Under the pieces are notes generated by a model. That model was given only the letters and a program-made list of their open reading frames with translations. It ran no database searches and had not been told where the DNA came from. Shown here in pieces: positions 49,609-58,358 of a stretch of 64,000 nt of DNA; position 1 is the stretch's first letter, and each line of letters opens with the position of its first letter. Made by a program: the position numbers and the translations under genes. Location of the stretch: assembly GCA_028714255.1 (NCBI GenBank), contig JAQTMR010000004.1, positions 1-64,000 on the forward strand, in the 5' to 3' direction. The DNA comes from Phycisphaerae bacterium. Its GTDB lineage: Bacteria > Planctomycetota > Phycisphaerae > Sedimentisphaerales > Anaerobacaceae.

Positions 49609-49775
49609 ACCGAACCCCGTCATCCGTCTTCGCCAAGGGCTACGCCGCGACAAGCAAGATGACGGGGCTAAACAGTTATGGATTCCGCATCAAGTGCGGA
49701 ATGACAACCCACAGTCAAGATAACCCCCTGCGGTGCAGGGGGCTAAAAGCCCCGGCACAGGTCCGGGGGCTAAGC
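49609..49775. repeat. cluster of hairpin repeats (three AACCCC elements and one GGATTCC palindrome)
   Basis: 49609-49673: arms CCCCGTCAT / ATGACGGGG around an inner hairpin. 49680-49707: GGATTCCGCA TCAAG TGCGGAATGACA. 49722-49747: AACCCCCTGC GGT GCAGGGGGCTAAA. 49746-49775: AAGCCCCGG ... CCGGGGGCTAAG. The interval 49481-49905 has no gene; its last 130 bases are AT-rich with TTGTAGATT words. Confidence 0.75.
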
Positions 49776-49905
49776 ACAGGGCGGGTGAAAAGACTTGATT
49801 AGGCGGGGGAAAGATTGTAGATTTTGGATTGTAGATTGCTTCGGCAGACGGCCTCGCAATGACAAAAGGGAAAATCAGCGTAATCCGTGATTTTAAGGGA
49901 ATAAA

Positions 49906-50814
49906 ATGAATGACGCGGCGAAAGCGTTGAAGAAGTTCAAGCCAAAGCACGACTTCTTTGTCGGTATCGATTCGGACGGCTGCGCGTTCGATACGATGGG
50001 GATTAAGCAGCGGGAATGCTTCTGCCCGTGGATGATAAGGTATTTCGGATTGCAGCCGGTATCGCAGGCAGCGAGGGAATGCAAGGAATTCGCAGACCTG
50101 TTTTCCAAGACGCGAGGGGCCAACCGGCACAAGACGGTTAAACTCATTTTGGAAAAGCTGCTGCCATCGCATCCACTGGTAAAGAGCAGGAATTTCAAAG
50201 TGCCGCAATTTCCGCACTATTTCGCGTGGGTCGATGACCCGAAAAGCGTGTTGAGCAACGAGGGACTTAAAAAGACAATCAAGAAAGATGGGGACAAGCA
50301 AGCTAAAAAAGAGCTGGCACTTGCACTGGAGTGGAGCGAAAGGGTCAACTGGGCCGTCGGGGAAATCGTTAAGGAGATGCCGCCTTTCCCGTATGTGCGG
50401 GAGAGCTTAGAGAAGATAAGACCTCTTGCCGATGTGGTTGTCGTATCAGCTACGCCTGGCGAGGCACTTGTGCGGGAGTGGAAGGAACACGACATCGCTA
50501 AATACACCGATTTGATAGCTGGGCAGGAATGCGGAACAAAGCAGGAGCATCTCGAGTATGCTACGAAGGGTAAATACGAGAAAAACCACGTGCTGATGAT
50601 TGGCGACGCAAAGGGCGACATGAAGGCAGCGAAGGCGAATAACGCACTATTTTACCCGATTAATCCCGGGGCCGAGGACGAGTCATGGAAAAGATTTCAC
50701 GATGAGGCTTTTAATAGGTTCCTGAAGGGCCGATACGCAGGCAAATATCAGGAAAAACTGATAGCGGAATTTGACGCGTGTCTGCCCGAAAAGCCGCCAT
50801 GGGAAAAGGGATGA
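49906..50814 (+). CDS. HAD-superfamily hydrolase
   Basis: A 302-residue cytoplasmic phosphohydrolase candidate. Motif I is FVGIDSDGCAFDTMG (nucleophile Asp and acid/base Asp), motif II VVVSATPGEALV, and motif IV VLMIGDAKGDMKAA; a large helical cap of about 140 residues separates I and II, which points to the C1-cap class and a small-molecule phosphate substrate. The gene ends 7 bases before a LarA-like gene, so the two probably form one transcript and act on the same compound, which I cannot name. Confidence 0.84.
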   Translation: MNDAAKALKKFKPKHDFFVGIDSDGCAFDTMGIKQRECFCPWMIRYFGLQPVSQAARECKEFADLFSKTRGANRHKTVKLILEKLLPSHPLVKSRNFKVPQFPHYFAWVDDPKSVLSNEGLKKTIKKDGDKQAKKELALALEWSERVNWAVGEIVKEMPPFPYVRESLEKIRPLADVVVVSATPGEALVREWKEHDIAKYTDLIAGQECGTKQEHLEYATKGKYEKNHVLMIGDAKGDMKAAKANNALFYPINPGAEDESWKRFHDEAFNRFLKGRYAGKYQEKLIAEFDACLPEKPPWEKG

Positions 50815-50821
50815 TGTGCGA

Positions 50822-52096
50822 ATGATAATAGAAAGACAAAATGAAAATGATTTTGTCACAAACGACGAAGCCCGTGAAGCAATCGCAGAATTTTTCGCAC
50901 GAAATGATTATGCCGATAAACGGATACTGCTGATAATCCCGGACAACACCCGCTCCGGCCCTATTGGGGACATATTCAAAACGATTTACGATTGTCTAAA
51001 TCAAAAGGCAAAGGCGATTGATTGTCTGGTTGCGCTGGGGACACATCAGCCGATGACGGAAGAGCAGATTTGCGTCAGATTAGGGATGACAACAGACGAG
51101 CGCAGGGGCAAATTCGCGTCGGTAAAATTTTTCAATCACGAGTGGGGAAGGAAAGAGACGTTCACTTCCATCGGGAAAATATCGGCTGACGAAATTGGTC
51201 AAATAAGCGAGGGGCTTTTTTGCGAAGAGGTCGATGTAACAATTAATAAACTGATTTTCGATTACGATGAGTTTTTTATTTTGGGGCCGGTATTTCCGCA
51301 CGAGGTTGTGGGGTTTTCGGGGGGACACAAATATATCTTTCCCGGAATAGCAGGTGAGGAAATCATAAATTTCTTTCACTGGCTCGGCGCGGTTATTACG
51401 AACCCCTGTATAAACGGCAATAAATGGACGCCTACGCGGCGTTTGGTCGAGAAGGCGGCTTCGTTTATAAAGAAGCCGAGGAAACTTTTCGCCATAGTAA
51501 CAACTGAAAACAAGCTAAAGGGAATATTTATCGGGGACTGCGTCCAAGCGTGGGAAAAAGCGGCGGAGCTTTCCGAGAAGGTACATATTATCTACAAGAC
51601 CAGGCCTTATAAAACTATTCTCGGGATAGCGCCGGAGATGTACGAGGACATCTGGACGGCGGGCAAGGTGATGTATAAGCTCGAGCCGATAGTCGCTGAC
51701 GGCGGGATGCTGATTATCTACGCTCCGCATATCAGCGAAATATCATATACACACGGAAAAATCATCGACAAAATCGGTTATCACAGCAGGGATTATTTTC
51801 TTAAACAAATGGACCAATTCCCAAGCATCCCGCGCGGCGTGATGGCGCACTCGACGCATGTTAAAGGGATAGGGACATATATCGACGGAATCGAGAAGCC
51901 AAGAATTAACGTGGTATTGGCTACGGGCATCAGCAGGCAGAGATGCCGAGAGGTGAACCTCGGCTATATGAACCCGGACCAAATCGACATAGCTAATTAT
52001 AAAAACAAGGAAGACAAAGGTATTTTAGTTGTGCATAACGCAGGAGAAATGTTATACAGATTGTCCAGCGGATACATTCCAACAATCAACTGGTAA
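50822..52096 (+). CDS. LarA-family nickel-pincer racemase/epimerase-like protein
   Basis: A 424-residue protein starting at ATG 50822. It follows the lactate racemase LarA pattern: IIPDNTRSGP, GTHQPMTEEQ (equivalent of His108), FNHEWGR, and HEVVGFSGGHKYIFPG, in which His and Lys are ten residues apart as in His174/Lys184; a further His 16 residues later (NFFH) fits His200. All residues that hold the nickel-pincer nucleotide are thus present. Many such proteins racemise other 2-hydroxyacids, including sugar acids, so lactate is not certain. The last Trp and the stop (TGG TAA) come from a 7-base repeat array. Confidence 0.85.
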   Translation: MIIERQNENDFVTNDEAREAIAEFFARNDYADKRILLIIPDNTRSGPIGDIFKTIYDCLNQKAKAIDCLVALGTHQPMTEEQICVRLGMTTDERRGKFASVKFFNHEWGRKETFTSIGKISADEIGQISEGLFCEEVDVTINKLIFDYDEFFILGPVFPHEVVGFSGGHKYIFPGIAGEEIINFFHWLGAVITNPCINGNKWTPTRRLVEKAASFIKKPRKLFAIVTTENKLKGIFIGDCVQAWEKAAELSEKVHIIYKTRPYKTILGIAPEMYEDIWTAGKVMYKLEPIVADGGMLIIYAPHISEISYTHGKIIDKIGYHSRDYFLKQMDQFPSIPRGVMAHSTHVKGIGTYIDGIEKPRINVVLATGISRQRCREVNLGYMNPDQIDIANYKNKEDKGILVVHNAGEMLYRLSSGYIPTINW

Positions 52097-52121
52097 ATGG
52101 TAAATGGTGATTGGTGATTAG
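52091..52121. repeat. heptamer array at the larA-like stop codon
   Basis: TGGTAAA TGGTAAA TGGTGAT TGGTGAT TAG; the first unit supplies the final Trp and TAA of the LarA-like gene. Confidence 0.8.
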
Positions 52122-52136
52122 AAAGGGTATTGCGAA

Positions 52137-53597
52137 ATGGCAAAAGTGGATTCGACACTTCGACAAAGCTCAGTGCAGGCAAGCTCACCACAGGCGGACA
52201 TCGGACTCTGGGGTTTGGCGGTGATGGGGCAAAATCTGGTTTTGAATATGGAAAGCAAGGGCTTTACCGTAGCTGTTTATAACCGTACGGCTGAAAAGAC
52301 GAAAGAATTCATTGAAGGGCCAGCAAAAGGCAAAAACATCATTGCGGCCTACGAGGTGAAGGATTTTATGGGACAGTTGGCCAGGCCTCGGAAGGTTATG
52401 ATAATGGTCAAAGCGGGAAGACCAGTGAATATGGTTATCGAGCAGATTCTGCCTTATCTGGAAAAAGGCGATATTATAATCGACGGCGGAAACAGCTATT
52501 TCGAGGACACGATAAGAAGGTGCAAACAAATAAAAGACAAAGGTTTTCTTTATATCGGGACAGGGGTTTCCGGCGGAGAGGAAGGCGCACTGAAGGGGCC
52601 ATCCATAATGCCCGGTGGGAGCAAGGAGGCGTATAAAGCTGTTGAGCCGATTCTTACCAAGATAGCAGCACAGGTGGATAACCAGCCCTGCTGTACGTAT
52701 ATCGGCGATGACGGAGCAGGACATTTCGTCAAGATGACGCATAACGGAATCGAGTATGGGGACATGCAGCTTATCTGCGAGGCGTATTACCTGATGAAAA
52801 ACGCACTCGGAGAAACAGCAGAGAAAATGCATGATGTATTCGCAGACTGGAACAAAGGCGAACTGGACTCATACCTGATTGAAATAACCGCGGACATTCT
52901 CTCAAAGAAAGATTCCGAAACCGGCAAGGCACTGGTAGAAGTGATTTTAGATAAAGCGGGTCAAAAAGGTACCGGTGTATGGACGAGCCAGAGCGCACTG
53001 ACGCTGGGTATCGCTGCGCCAACGATTGCAGAGGCAGTATTTGCCCGCTGTATCTCGGCGATTAAGAACGAACGAGTCGCGGCATCGAAGCAGCTTTCGG
53101 GGCCGAGCGGGAAATATGCCGGGGACAAGGCTGAATTCATAAAAGCGATTCGAGACGGACTTTACGCATCCAAGATTTGCTCGTACGCGCAGGGTTTTGC
53201 GCTGATGACTTCGGCGGCGAAAGAATATAACTGGAAACTGGACTTCGGCAAGATTGCAATGATATGGCGAGGCGGGTGCATTATAAGGGCACACTTCTTG
53301 CGGCGAATCAAGGAGGCATACGACCGCAACGCTGACATAGCCAATCTGCTGCTGGACCCGTACTTTAAGAAGATTATAGAAGAGGCGCAGGGGAACTGGC
53401 GAAAGGTGGTTTCTACAGCCGTGGAACTGGGCATTCCTGTGCCGGCCTTTAGCTCGGCATTGAATTATTATGACAGCTACCGCAACCCGCGATTATCGGC
53501 AAATATGATTCAGGCGCAGCGAGATTATTTCGGCGCACACACTTACGAGCGAGTCGATAAAAAAGGCGTTTTCCATACGGAATGGCTGAAGATATGA
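52137..53597 (+). CDS. gnd: 6-phosphogluconate dehydrogenase, decarboxylating
   Basis: A 486-residue enzyme of the pentose phosphate pathway. The core begins [53 protein letters not shown] and the substrate segment [19 protein letters not shown] are intact, and the C-terminal [30 protein letters not shown] is typical. About 20 residues before the core ([16 protein letters not shown]) have no counterpart in the family; they are encoded by a dispersed repeat-like segment (CACTTCGACAAAGCTCAGTG, 52157-52176). The start ATG 52137 has AAGGG 9 bases upstream. Confidence 0.95.
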   Translation: MAKVDSTLRQSSVQASSPQADIGLWGLAVMGQNLVLNMESKGFTVAVYNRTAEKTKEFIEGPAKGKNIIAAYEVKDFMGQLARPRKVMIMVKAGRPVNMVIEQILPYLEKGDIIIDGGNSYFEDTIRRCKQIKDKGFLYIGTGVSGGEEGALKGPSIMPGGSKEAYKAVEPILTKIAAQVDNQPCCTYIGDDGAGHFVKMTHNGIEYGDMQLICEAYYLMKNALGETAEKMHDVFADWNKGELDSYLIEITADILSKKDSETGKALVEVILDKAGQKGTGVWTSQSALTLGIAAPTIAEAVFARCISAIKNERVAASKQLSGPSGKYAGDKAEFIKAIRDGLYASKICSYAQGFALMTSAAKEYNWKLDFGKIAMIWRGGCIIRAHFLRRIKEAYDRNADIANLLLDPYFKKIIEEAQGNWRKVVSTAVELGIPVPAFSSALNYYDSYRNPRLSANMIQAQRDYFGAHTYERVDKKGVFHTEWLKI

Positions 53598-53619
53598 TTT
53601 GGAGTCTATAACAAAATCC

Positions 53620-53660
53620 GGATTCCCGCTCCCTTGGGGATAAATTCCGCGGGAATGACA
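53620..53660 (+). repeat. GGATTCC...GGAATGACA palindrome (long form)
   Basis: Arms GGATTCCCGC / GCGGGAATGACA with an inner CCCTTGGGGATAAATT; nearly identical layout to 5213-5252. Confidence 0.75.
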
Positions 53661-53679
53661 GTTGTGATTTTAGTAACTT

Positions 53680-54141
53680 TCAGATAAGCTTTTTGCTAAG
53701 CAGTAAATCGTATTCGGTCTCGAACCTTAATTTGTGTTTGACCTCTTCTTCGGCCAGTCCGAGAAGCAATTCGCGAGACTGGGTGTCTTTAACCTGTGAG
53801 ACCATGCTTACATACAACCTGAAAGCGGCCTGCTCTTTTTCTATGCCCAGCAGAAGCAAGTCCTTGTAATCCATATTCAGCAGCGACTGGCTGTCTGATA
53901 GAATGTAATCGTGTTCGGGGATAGTGAGTTTTCCCGGAGTTGAGACCACCCTGCCGGTTTTCATAACTTCCAGTTCGAGTTTAGCCTTGTGTTCCAGCTC
54001 TTCTTTGGCTAAATCTTCAAAAACTTTGCGTATCCCGGGGCTGGTCACACGGTCGGCCATAGCCAGATAAAAATTGCTGGCTTCTATTTCTTTGGCTATT
54101 GCGAATTCGAGAATTTCATAATCGGGAGTAATTTCGGTCAT
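53680..54141 (-). CDS. ferritin-like / rubrerythrin-family protein
   Basis: A 153-residue four-helix di-iron protein. The ligand pattern is visible in both halves: LEFAIAKEIEASNFYLAMA with FEDLAKEELEHKAKLE, then LLLGIEKEQAAFRLYVSMV with LLGLAEEEVKHKLRFE (Glu and E-x-x-H pairs). No rubredoxin Cys domain is present. Such proteins detoxify peroxide or sense iron and oxygen in anaerobes. Single gene with its own short divergent upstream region. Confidence 0.85.
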   Translation of the reverse strand: MTEITPDYEILEFAIAKEIEASNFYLAMADRVTSPGIRKVFEDLAKEELEHKAKLELEVMKTGRVVSTPGKLTIPEHDYILSDSQSLLNMDYKDLLLLGIEKEQAAFRLYVSMVSQVKDTQSRELLLGLAEEEVKHKLRFETEYDLLLSKKLI

Positions 54142-54262
54142 CGCCAGTTTCCCTTAATAGTCCCCTTTTATAGCAACCGTCACCACCACAGTCCATCGCC
54201 ACGCTGCTTTGCAGATTATAACCTTTACAGCTTACGAGTAAAGTGTTGTTTCCAATGTTCGG

Positions 54263-54291
54263 TTGACTTGACAGAGGAATCCGGCTATTAT
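54263..54291 (+). promoter_or_regulatory. candidate promoter for the uronate isomerase-like gene
   Basis: TTGACT (54263-54268), 17-base spacer, TATTAT (54286-54291), 41 bases before the start codon. Confidence 0.55.
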
Positions 54292-54331
54292 TCTGTAATA
54301 AGGCACTACGGCCTAAATGGAAGGTAATATT

Positions 54332-55507
54332 ATGGATTTCAAAAAGCTCGCATTGCAAGTTACCAAAATCATCGATGAGACACCGATAGCTGACATTCAT
54401 ACGCATATATACAGCGAGGCGTTCGGCGATTTACTGCTTTGGGGCATCGATGAACTTCTGACCTATCACTATCTCGTGGCCGAGTTATTCAGATACAAGC
54501 CTGAATTAGACTACGAGGTTTACTGGAGCATGCCGAAACAAAAGCAGGCGGAACTTGTATGGGACGAGCTTTTCGTAAAAAACTCACCGATAAGCGAGTC
54601 CGCCCGCGGGGTGGTGACGGTAATTGATGCGCTGGGGCTGGATGTAAGCAATAAAGACCTCAACAAGCTGCGCAGGTATTTCGCGGAAATTCCGCTCAGC
54701 CAATATATCGACAAAGTATTTCAGTTATCCAATGTCAAATACGTCATTACGACCAACGACCCATTCGACGCACAAGAGCAACTGGTCTGGGACAAAGGGG
54801 CCAATACCGACAGCCGATTCAAGGCAGCGCTGCGAATTGACGGGCTGTTTGACCCCAACTGCTTCGCAAACAAGAACAAGGCCCTGGGTACAGAATTTCT
54901 CAAACGCTGGATAGAAAAAATTAAGCCTGTATATATGGCGGCTTCACTGCCGCCTGATTTCAATATAGAGGACGGCGGAACAAAAGCAAAAATGATTTTG
55001 GAATGCATCCTGCCTGCTGCGCGAGAATATAACATGCCCTTTGCGATGATGATTGGGGTAAAGAGGGCAATAAACCCCGCCCTGAGGCTCGCGGGCGACG
55101 GAGTCGGCAAAGCTAATGTCGATACAATAGCTAAACTTGCGCGAGATTGGCCTGATGTGAAATTTATGGTAACGATGCTATCGCGTGAAAATCAGCACGA
55201 ACTTTGCGTAACCAGCAGAAAATTCAAAAACATATTAGTCTTCGGCTGCTGGTGGTTCTTGAATAATCCGAGTATCATTCGCGAAATAACCACAGAGCGC
55301 ATCGAAAGTCTGGGGCTTACGATGATACCGCAGCACAGCGACGCACGCGTACTCGACCAGCTAATCTATAAATGGCGACACTTCCGCAAGATTATCGCCG
55401 AGGTTCTGACAGAGAAGTATTTCGACCTTACCAACACAGGCTGGCCCATTACCGAGGCCGATATTAAAAGAGATGTGAACCGCATCCTCGGCGGCCAACT
55501 TCTTTAA
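54332..55507 (+). CDS. uronate isomerase-like amidohydrolase-fold protein
   Basis: A 391-residue protein; ATG 54332 has GGAAGG about 8 bases upstream. TPIADIHTHIYSEAFGDLLLWGIDELLTYHYLVAE is the typical start of glucuronate isomerase (UxaC) with the metal His-x-His. VYWSMPKQKQAELVWDELF and late GCWWFLNNPSIIREITTERIESLG, IPQHSDARVLDQLIYKW and TNTGWPI agree with that family. It is about 80 residues shorter than E. coli UxaC, so it may act on another sugar acid. Together with the SDR gene it suggests hexuronate use. Confidence 0.83.
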   Translation: MDFKKLALQVTKIIDETPIADIHTHIYSEAFGDLLLWGIDELLTYHYLVAELFRYKPELDYEVYWSMPKQKQAELVWDELFVKNSPISESARGVVTVIDALGLDVSNKDLNKLRRYFAEIPLSQYIDKVFQLSNVKYVITTNDPFDAQEQLVWDKGANTDSRFKAALRIDGLFDPNCFANKNKALGTEFLKRWIEKIKPVYMAASLPPDFNIEDGGTKAKMILECILPAAREYNMPFAMMIGVKRAINPALRLAGDGVGKANVDTIAKLARDWPDVKFMVTMLSRENQHELCVTSRKFKNILVFGCWWFLNNPSIIREITTERIESLGLTMIPQHSDARVLDQLIYKWRHFRKIIAEVLTEKYFDLTNTGWPITEADIKRDVNRILGGQLL

Positions 55508-55524
55508 AGATTACCGCTCACTGA

Positions 55525-55604
55525 AGTTCGCGGCTCTGTAATTAAGAGCAAAATAAGCCGGTTGCGTATCCTAATGGGATGTGGTATAAACAAACCGCGA
55601 AGCT
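55525..55604 (+). ncRNA. possible structured RNA (three-way junction) before prfB
   Basis: A closing stem TTCGCGG (55527-55533) / CCGCGAA (55595-55601) encloses two hairpins: GCTCT-GTAATTA-AGAGC (starting 55533) and CGTATCC-TAATG-GGATGTG (about 55565-55583, with G-U pairs). I cannot match it to a known riboswitch or ribozyme class. Confidence 0.3.
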
Positions 55605-55606
55605 AA

Positions 55607-55630
55607 TTGGTGATTGGTGATTGGTGATTA
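55607..55630. repeat. heptamer array (TTGGTGA) before prfB
   Basis: Three units TTGGTGA TTGGTGA TTGGTGA followed by TTA. Confidence 0.7.
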
Positions 55631-55670
55631 TCATCAAATCGGTCGGTTTGAGCAGGTCACAGAATAAATA

Positions 55671-56817
55671 ATGGAAACCGTAGAATTAAAATCAACTATA
55701 ACAGAGCTGTTGGCCCGGGTTGAAAAAATCCGGGACTGGCTTTGACTTGTCCAGCAAGAAGGCACAACTGGCGGAATTAGAAGAGAAGATGACCAGGCCC
55801 GGATTCTGGGACAATTCTGATTCGGCGCAATCGGTGGTTTCACAATTAAGCGCACTCAAATCAATAATTGGGCCGGTGGAGGAGCTTACCTGCGAGGTTA
55901 AAGATTTGGCGGAGTTGTTCGATATGGCATCGGCTGAATCGGACAAGGAAGAACTTGCACAATTGGAAGATGATTTAGGCAGTTTGATAAAGCGATGCGA
56001 ACAAATCGAACTTCAGGGGCTGTTGTGCAGAGCCGATGACGCGAAGAATTGCTTTTTCAGCATTCATGCTGGGGCAGGCGGGACGGAAAGCTGTGACTGG
56101 GTCAATATGCTGCTTAGAATGTACGGGCGGTATTTCGAAACGGAAAAATACAAGGCCGAGGAGCTCGATATGGTTCCCGGCGAAGAGGCAGGTATCCGGT
56201 CAGTGACACTGAAGGTTAGCGGGCCATTCGCATTCGGCAAACTTTCCTGCGAAATGGGCGTTCACAGGCTGGTGCGGATAAGTCCATTCGACTCCAACAA
56301 GAGGCGTCATACGAGCTTCGCGGCGGTCGATGTCGTGCCCGAAACCGAGGATATCGATATCGAGATAAAAGAAGAAGACCTCAAAATAGATTATTACCGT
56401 GCAGGCGGAGCGGGCGGCCAGCATGTTAACAAAGTCAGCTCGGCGGTAAGGATTGTGCATATACCCACAGGCATCTCGGTACAATGCCAGAACGACCGAA
56501 GTCAGCACCGAAACAAGGCTGAGGCGATGAAGATGTTAAAGAGCAGATTGTATATGCTCGAACAGCAAAAACGCGACACGGAACTTGCGAAAGTATATGG
56601 CAATAAGGGTGAAATAGCATGGGGAAACCAGATACGAAGTTATGTATTGCAGCCCTACCAAATGGTCAAAGACCATCGAACAGACTACCAGACGGGAAAT
56701 ACGGACGCGGTGCTGAACGGGGACATCGAGGGCTTTATCGAAAGCTATTTGAGATACAGGGTCAAAAATAAAAAAAAGGAACCAGAAGTAAAAACAGGAA
56801 AAAAAGACAAGGATTAG
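55671..56817 (+). CDS. prfB: peptide chain release factor 2, with programmed +1 frameshift
   Basis: RF2 releases proteins at UAA and UGA stops. The gene has two frames: 55671-55742 (METVELKSTITELLARVEKIRDWL), then the slippery site CTT TGA C at 55740-55746, where a +1 shift continues with DLSSKKAQLAELEEKM to 56817. This is the classic autoregulatory frameshift: low RF2 slows reading of UGA and favours the shift. The Shine-Dalgarno-like element usually just upstream is weak here (CCGGGACTGG). Domain marks are CDWVNMLLRMY and the peptide-release motif GGAGGQHVNK. The SPF tripeptide in RISPFDSNKRRHTSFA is the stop-codon recognition loop of RF2. Confidence 0.96.
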
Positions 56818-56821
56818 CAAG

Positions 56822-58345
56822 ATGAAAGAAATAATCGAAGTCAAATTAAAAACTCGCAAGGCTGATTTCATCACATGCAAAACAGACCTGCTCGCAGCGG
56901 GGCTGTTTAGCGACGCCAAAGGGCTGGACAAATTAAACGCCGAGCTTGACCAAAAACTCGGCGGCGCCATCGAACGATTGATTAAGCTGGGCGATTTCAA
57001 GGGCAAAGAGGGGACAACAGCCATCGTTTACGGCAACGACAGCATAGGAGCCAAAAGAATCCTGCTGGTCGGCTTAGGCGAGAAAAAGAAGGCGACGCTC
57101 GATACAGTCCGCAATGCGGCGGCCAACGCAGCGAAAAAAGCTGTGGAAATAAAGGCAGAGACCTTAAGCTTGGCACTGCATCGGGCATTCGACGGCAAGT
57201 GCGATTTGGCCGCGACGGGCAGGGTCATGGCGGAGGGGACATATCTCGGCAGCTATCGTTATGACGAGTTTGTCACTCAACGCGAAAACGGACGGTTAGG
57301 CTCACTTGGTGTCGAGATAATAGATTCCGACGCTGGGAAAATAAAAAAGATAGACAAAGGGCTTCAATGCGGGGGCATAATCGGCAGGGCGCAAAGTTAT
57401 GCGCGGACGCTGGCGAATCGGCCCGCGAATGTAATAAATCCGGAAAAGCTCGCGGCAGAAGCGAAAAGAATCGCGAAAGCTGTAAAGGGGCTAACCTGTA
57501 CGGTGTTCGATGAAAAGCAAATGGCTGAAAAGGGTATGGGGGGCATACTTGCCGTTGGTTCGGGGTCCAAGAGCCCACCGAGATTTATTGTTTTGCAGTA
57601 CAACGGCGCAGGCAAATCCAAGCCTACAATCGCTCTGGTGGGCAAGGCGATAACTTTCGATTCGGGCGGGATAAGCATTAAGCCTGCGAGCAAAATGGAT
57701 GAGATGAAATTAGACAAGAGCGGCGGAATCGCCGTGCTGGGGACAATGAGAGCAGTTGCGGAATTGAAACTGCCGGTGAATGTCATCGGGATAATTCCAT
57801 CGGCGGAAAATCTGCCGAGCGGGACGAGCTATCGGCCCGGCGATATTATCAGCACGTTCAGCGGCAAGACCGTCGAGATATTAAATACCGACGCCGAGGG
57901 CAGAATGATACTTTGCGACGGGATTGCATACGCAGTGAAACAAAAATGCGACACCATCATCGACATAGCGACGCTAACCGGCGCATGCAAAGTTGCTCTG
58001 GGCAGTTATATGGCGGGGCTTATGGGAAGCGACGAGAAACTAATAAAGCAAATACAAAAAGCAGCAGAGGAAAGCGGTGAGAAGGTATGGCCCCTGCCGA
58101 GCGGTGACGAATACGCAGAGGAGATGAAAAGCAAGATAGCTGATTTGAAAAACACCGGCAGCAGGTGGGGCGGGGCGTGCACGGCGGCGGCTTTTCTAAG
58201 GCAGTTCGCGGGCGAGACGAAATGGGCACACCTTGACATTGCTGGAATGGATATGTTCGAGCGGGCCACAGAATATTTGGCAGAAGGGTCGAGCGGTTTC
58301 GGAGTTCGGCTGTTAACCACATATCTTATGAATATCGCCAGATAA
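56822..58345 (+). CDS. pepA: leucyl aminopeptidase (M17, PepA)
   Basis: A 507-residue two-metal peptidase that removes N-terminal residues and helps peptide turnover. Catalytic region: [30 protein letters not shown] (metal Lys and Asp), then [12 protein letters not shown], the M17 signature with Arg. The N-terminal macro-like domain is regular. It starts 4 bases after prfB and is followed by folE after 13 bases, so it is part of the prfB-pepA-folE-T-fold transcript. Confidence 0.95.
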   Translation: MKEIIEVKLKTRKADFITCKTDLLAAGLFSDAKGLDKLNAELDQKLGGAIERLIKLGDFKGKEGTTAIVYGNDSIGAKRILLVGLGEKKKATLDTVRNAAANAAKKAVEIKAETLSLALHRAFDGKCDLAATGRVMAEGTYLGSYRYDEFVTQRENGRLGSLGVEIIDSDAGKIKKIDKGLQCGGIIGRAQSYARTLANRPANVINPEKLAAEAKRIAKAVKGLTCTVFDEKQMAEKGMGGILAVGSGSKSPPRFIVLQYNGAGKSKPTIALVGKAITFDSGGISIKPASKMDEMKLDKSGGIAVLGTMRAVAELKLPVNVIGIIPSAENLPSGTSYRPGDIISTFSGKTVEILNTDAEGRMILCDGIAYAVKQKCDTIIDIATLTGACKVALGSYMAGLMGSDEKLIKQIQKAAEESGEKVWPLPSGDEYAEEMKSKIADLKNTGSRWGGACTAAAFLRQFAGETKWAHLDIAGMDMFERATEYLAEGSSGFGVRLLTTYLMNIAR

Positions 58346-58358
58346 GAAAGTTGAAAAT

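Noticed and set aside
49690-50301. 203-codon minus-strand frame opposite the HAD gene
   Set aside because: It is the shadow of the HAD hydrolase, which shows clear motifs on the plus strand.
55525-55604. tRNA-like structure with a 7-bp acceptor-type stem before prfB
   Set aside because: No TTCGA loop, no D-loop GG and no anticodon arm of proper size.
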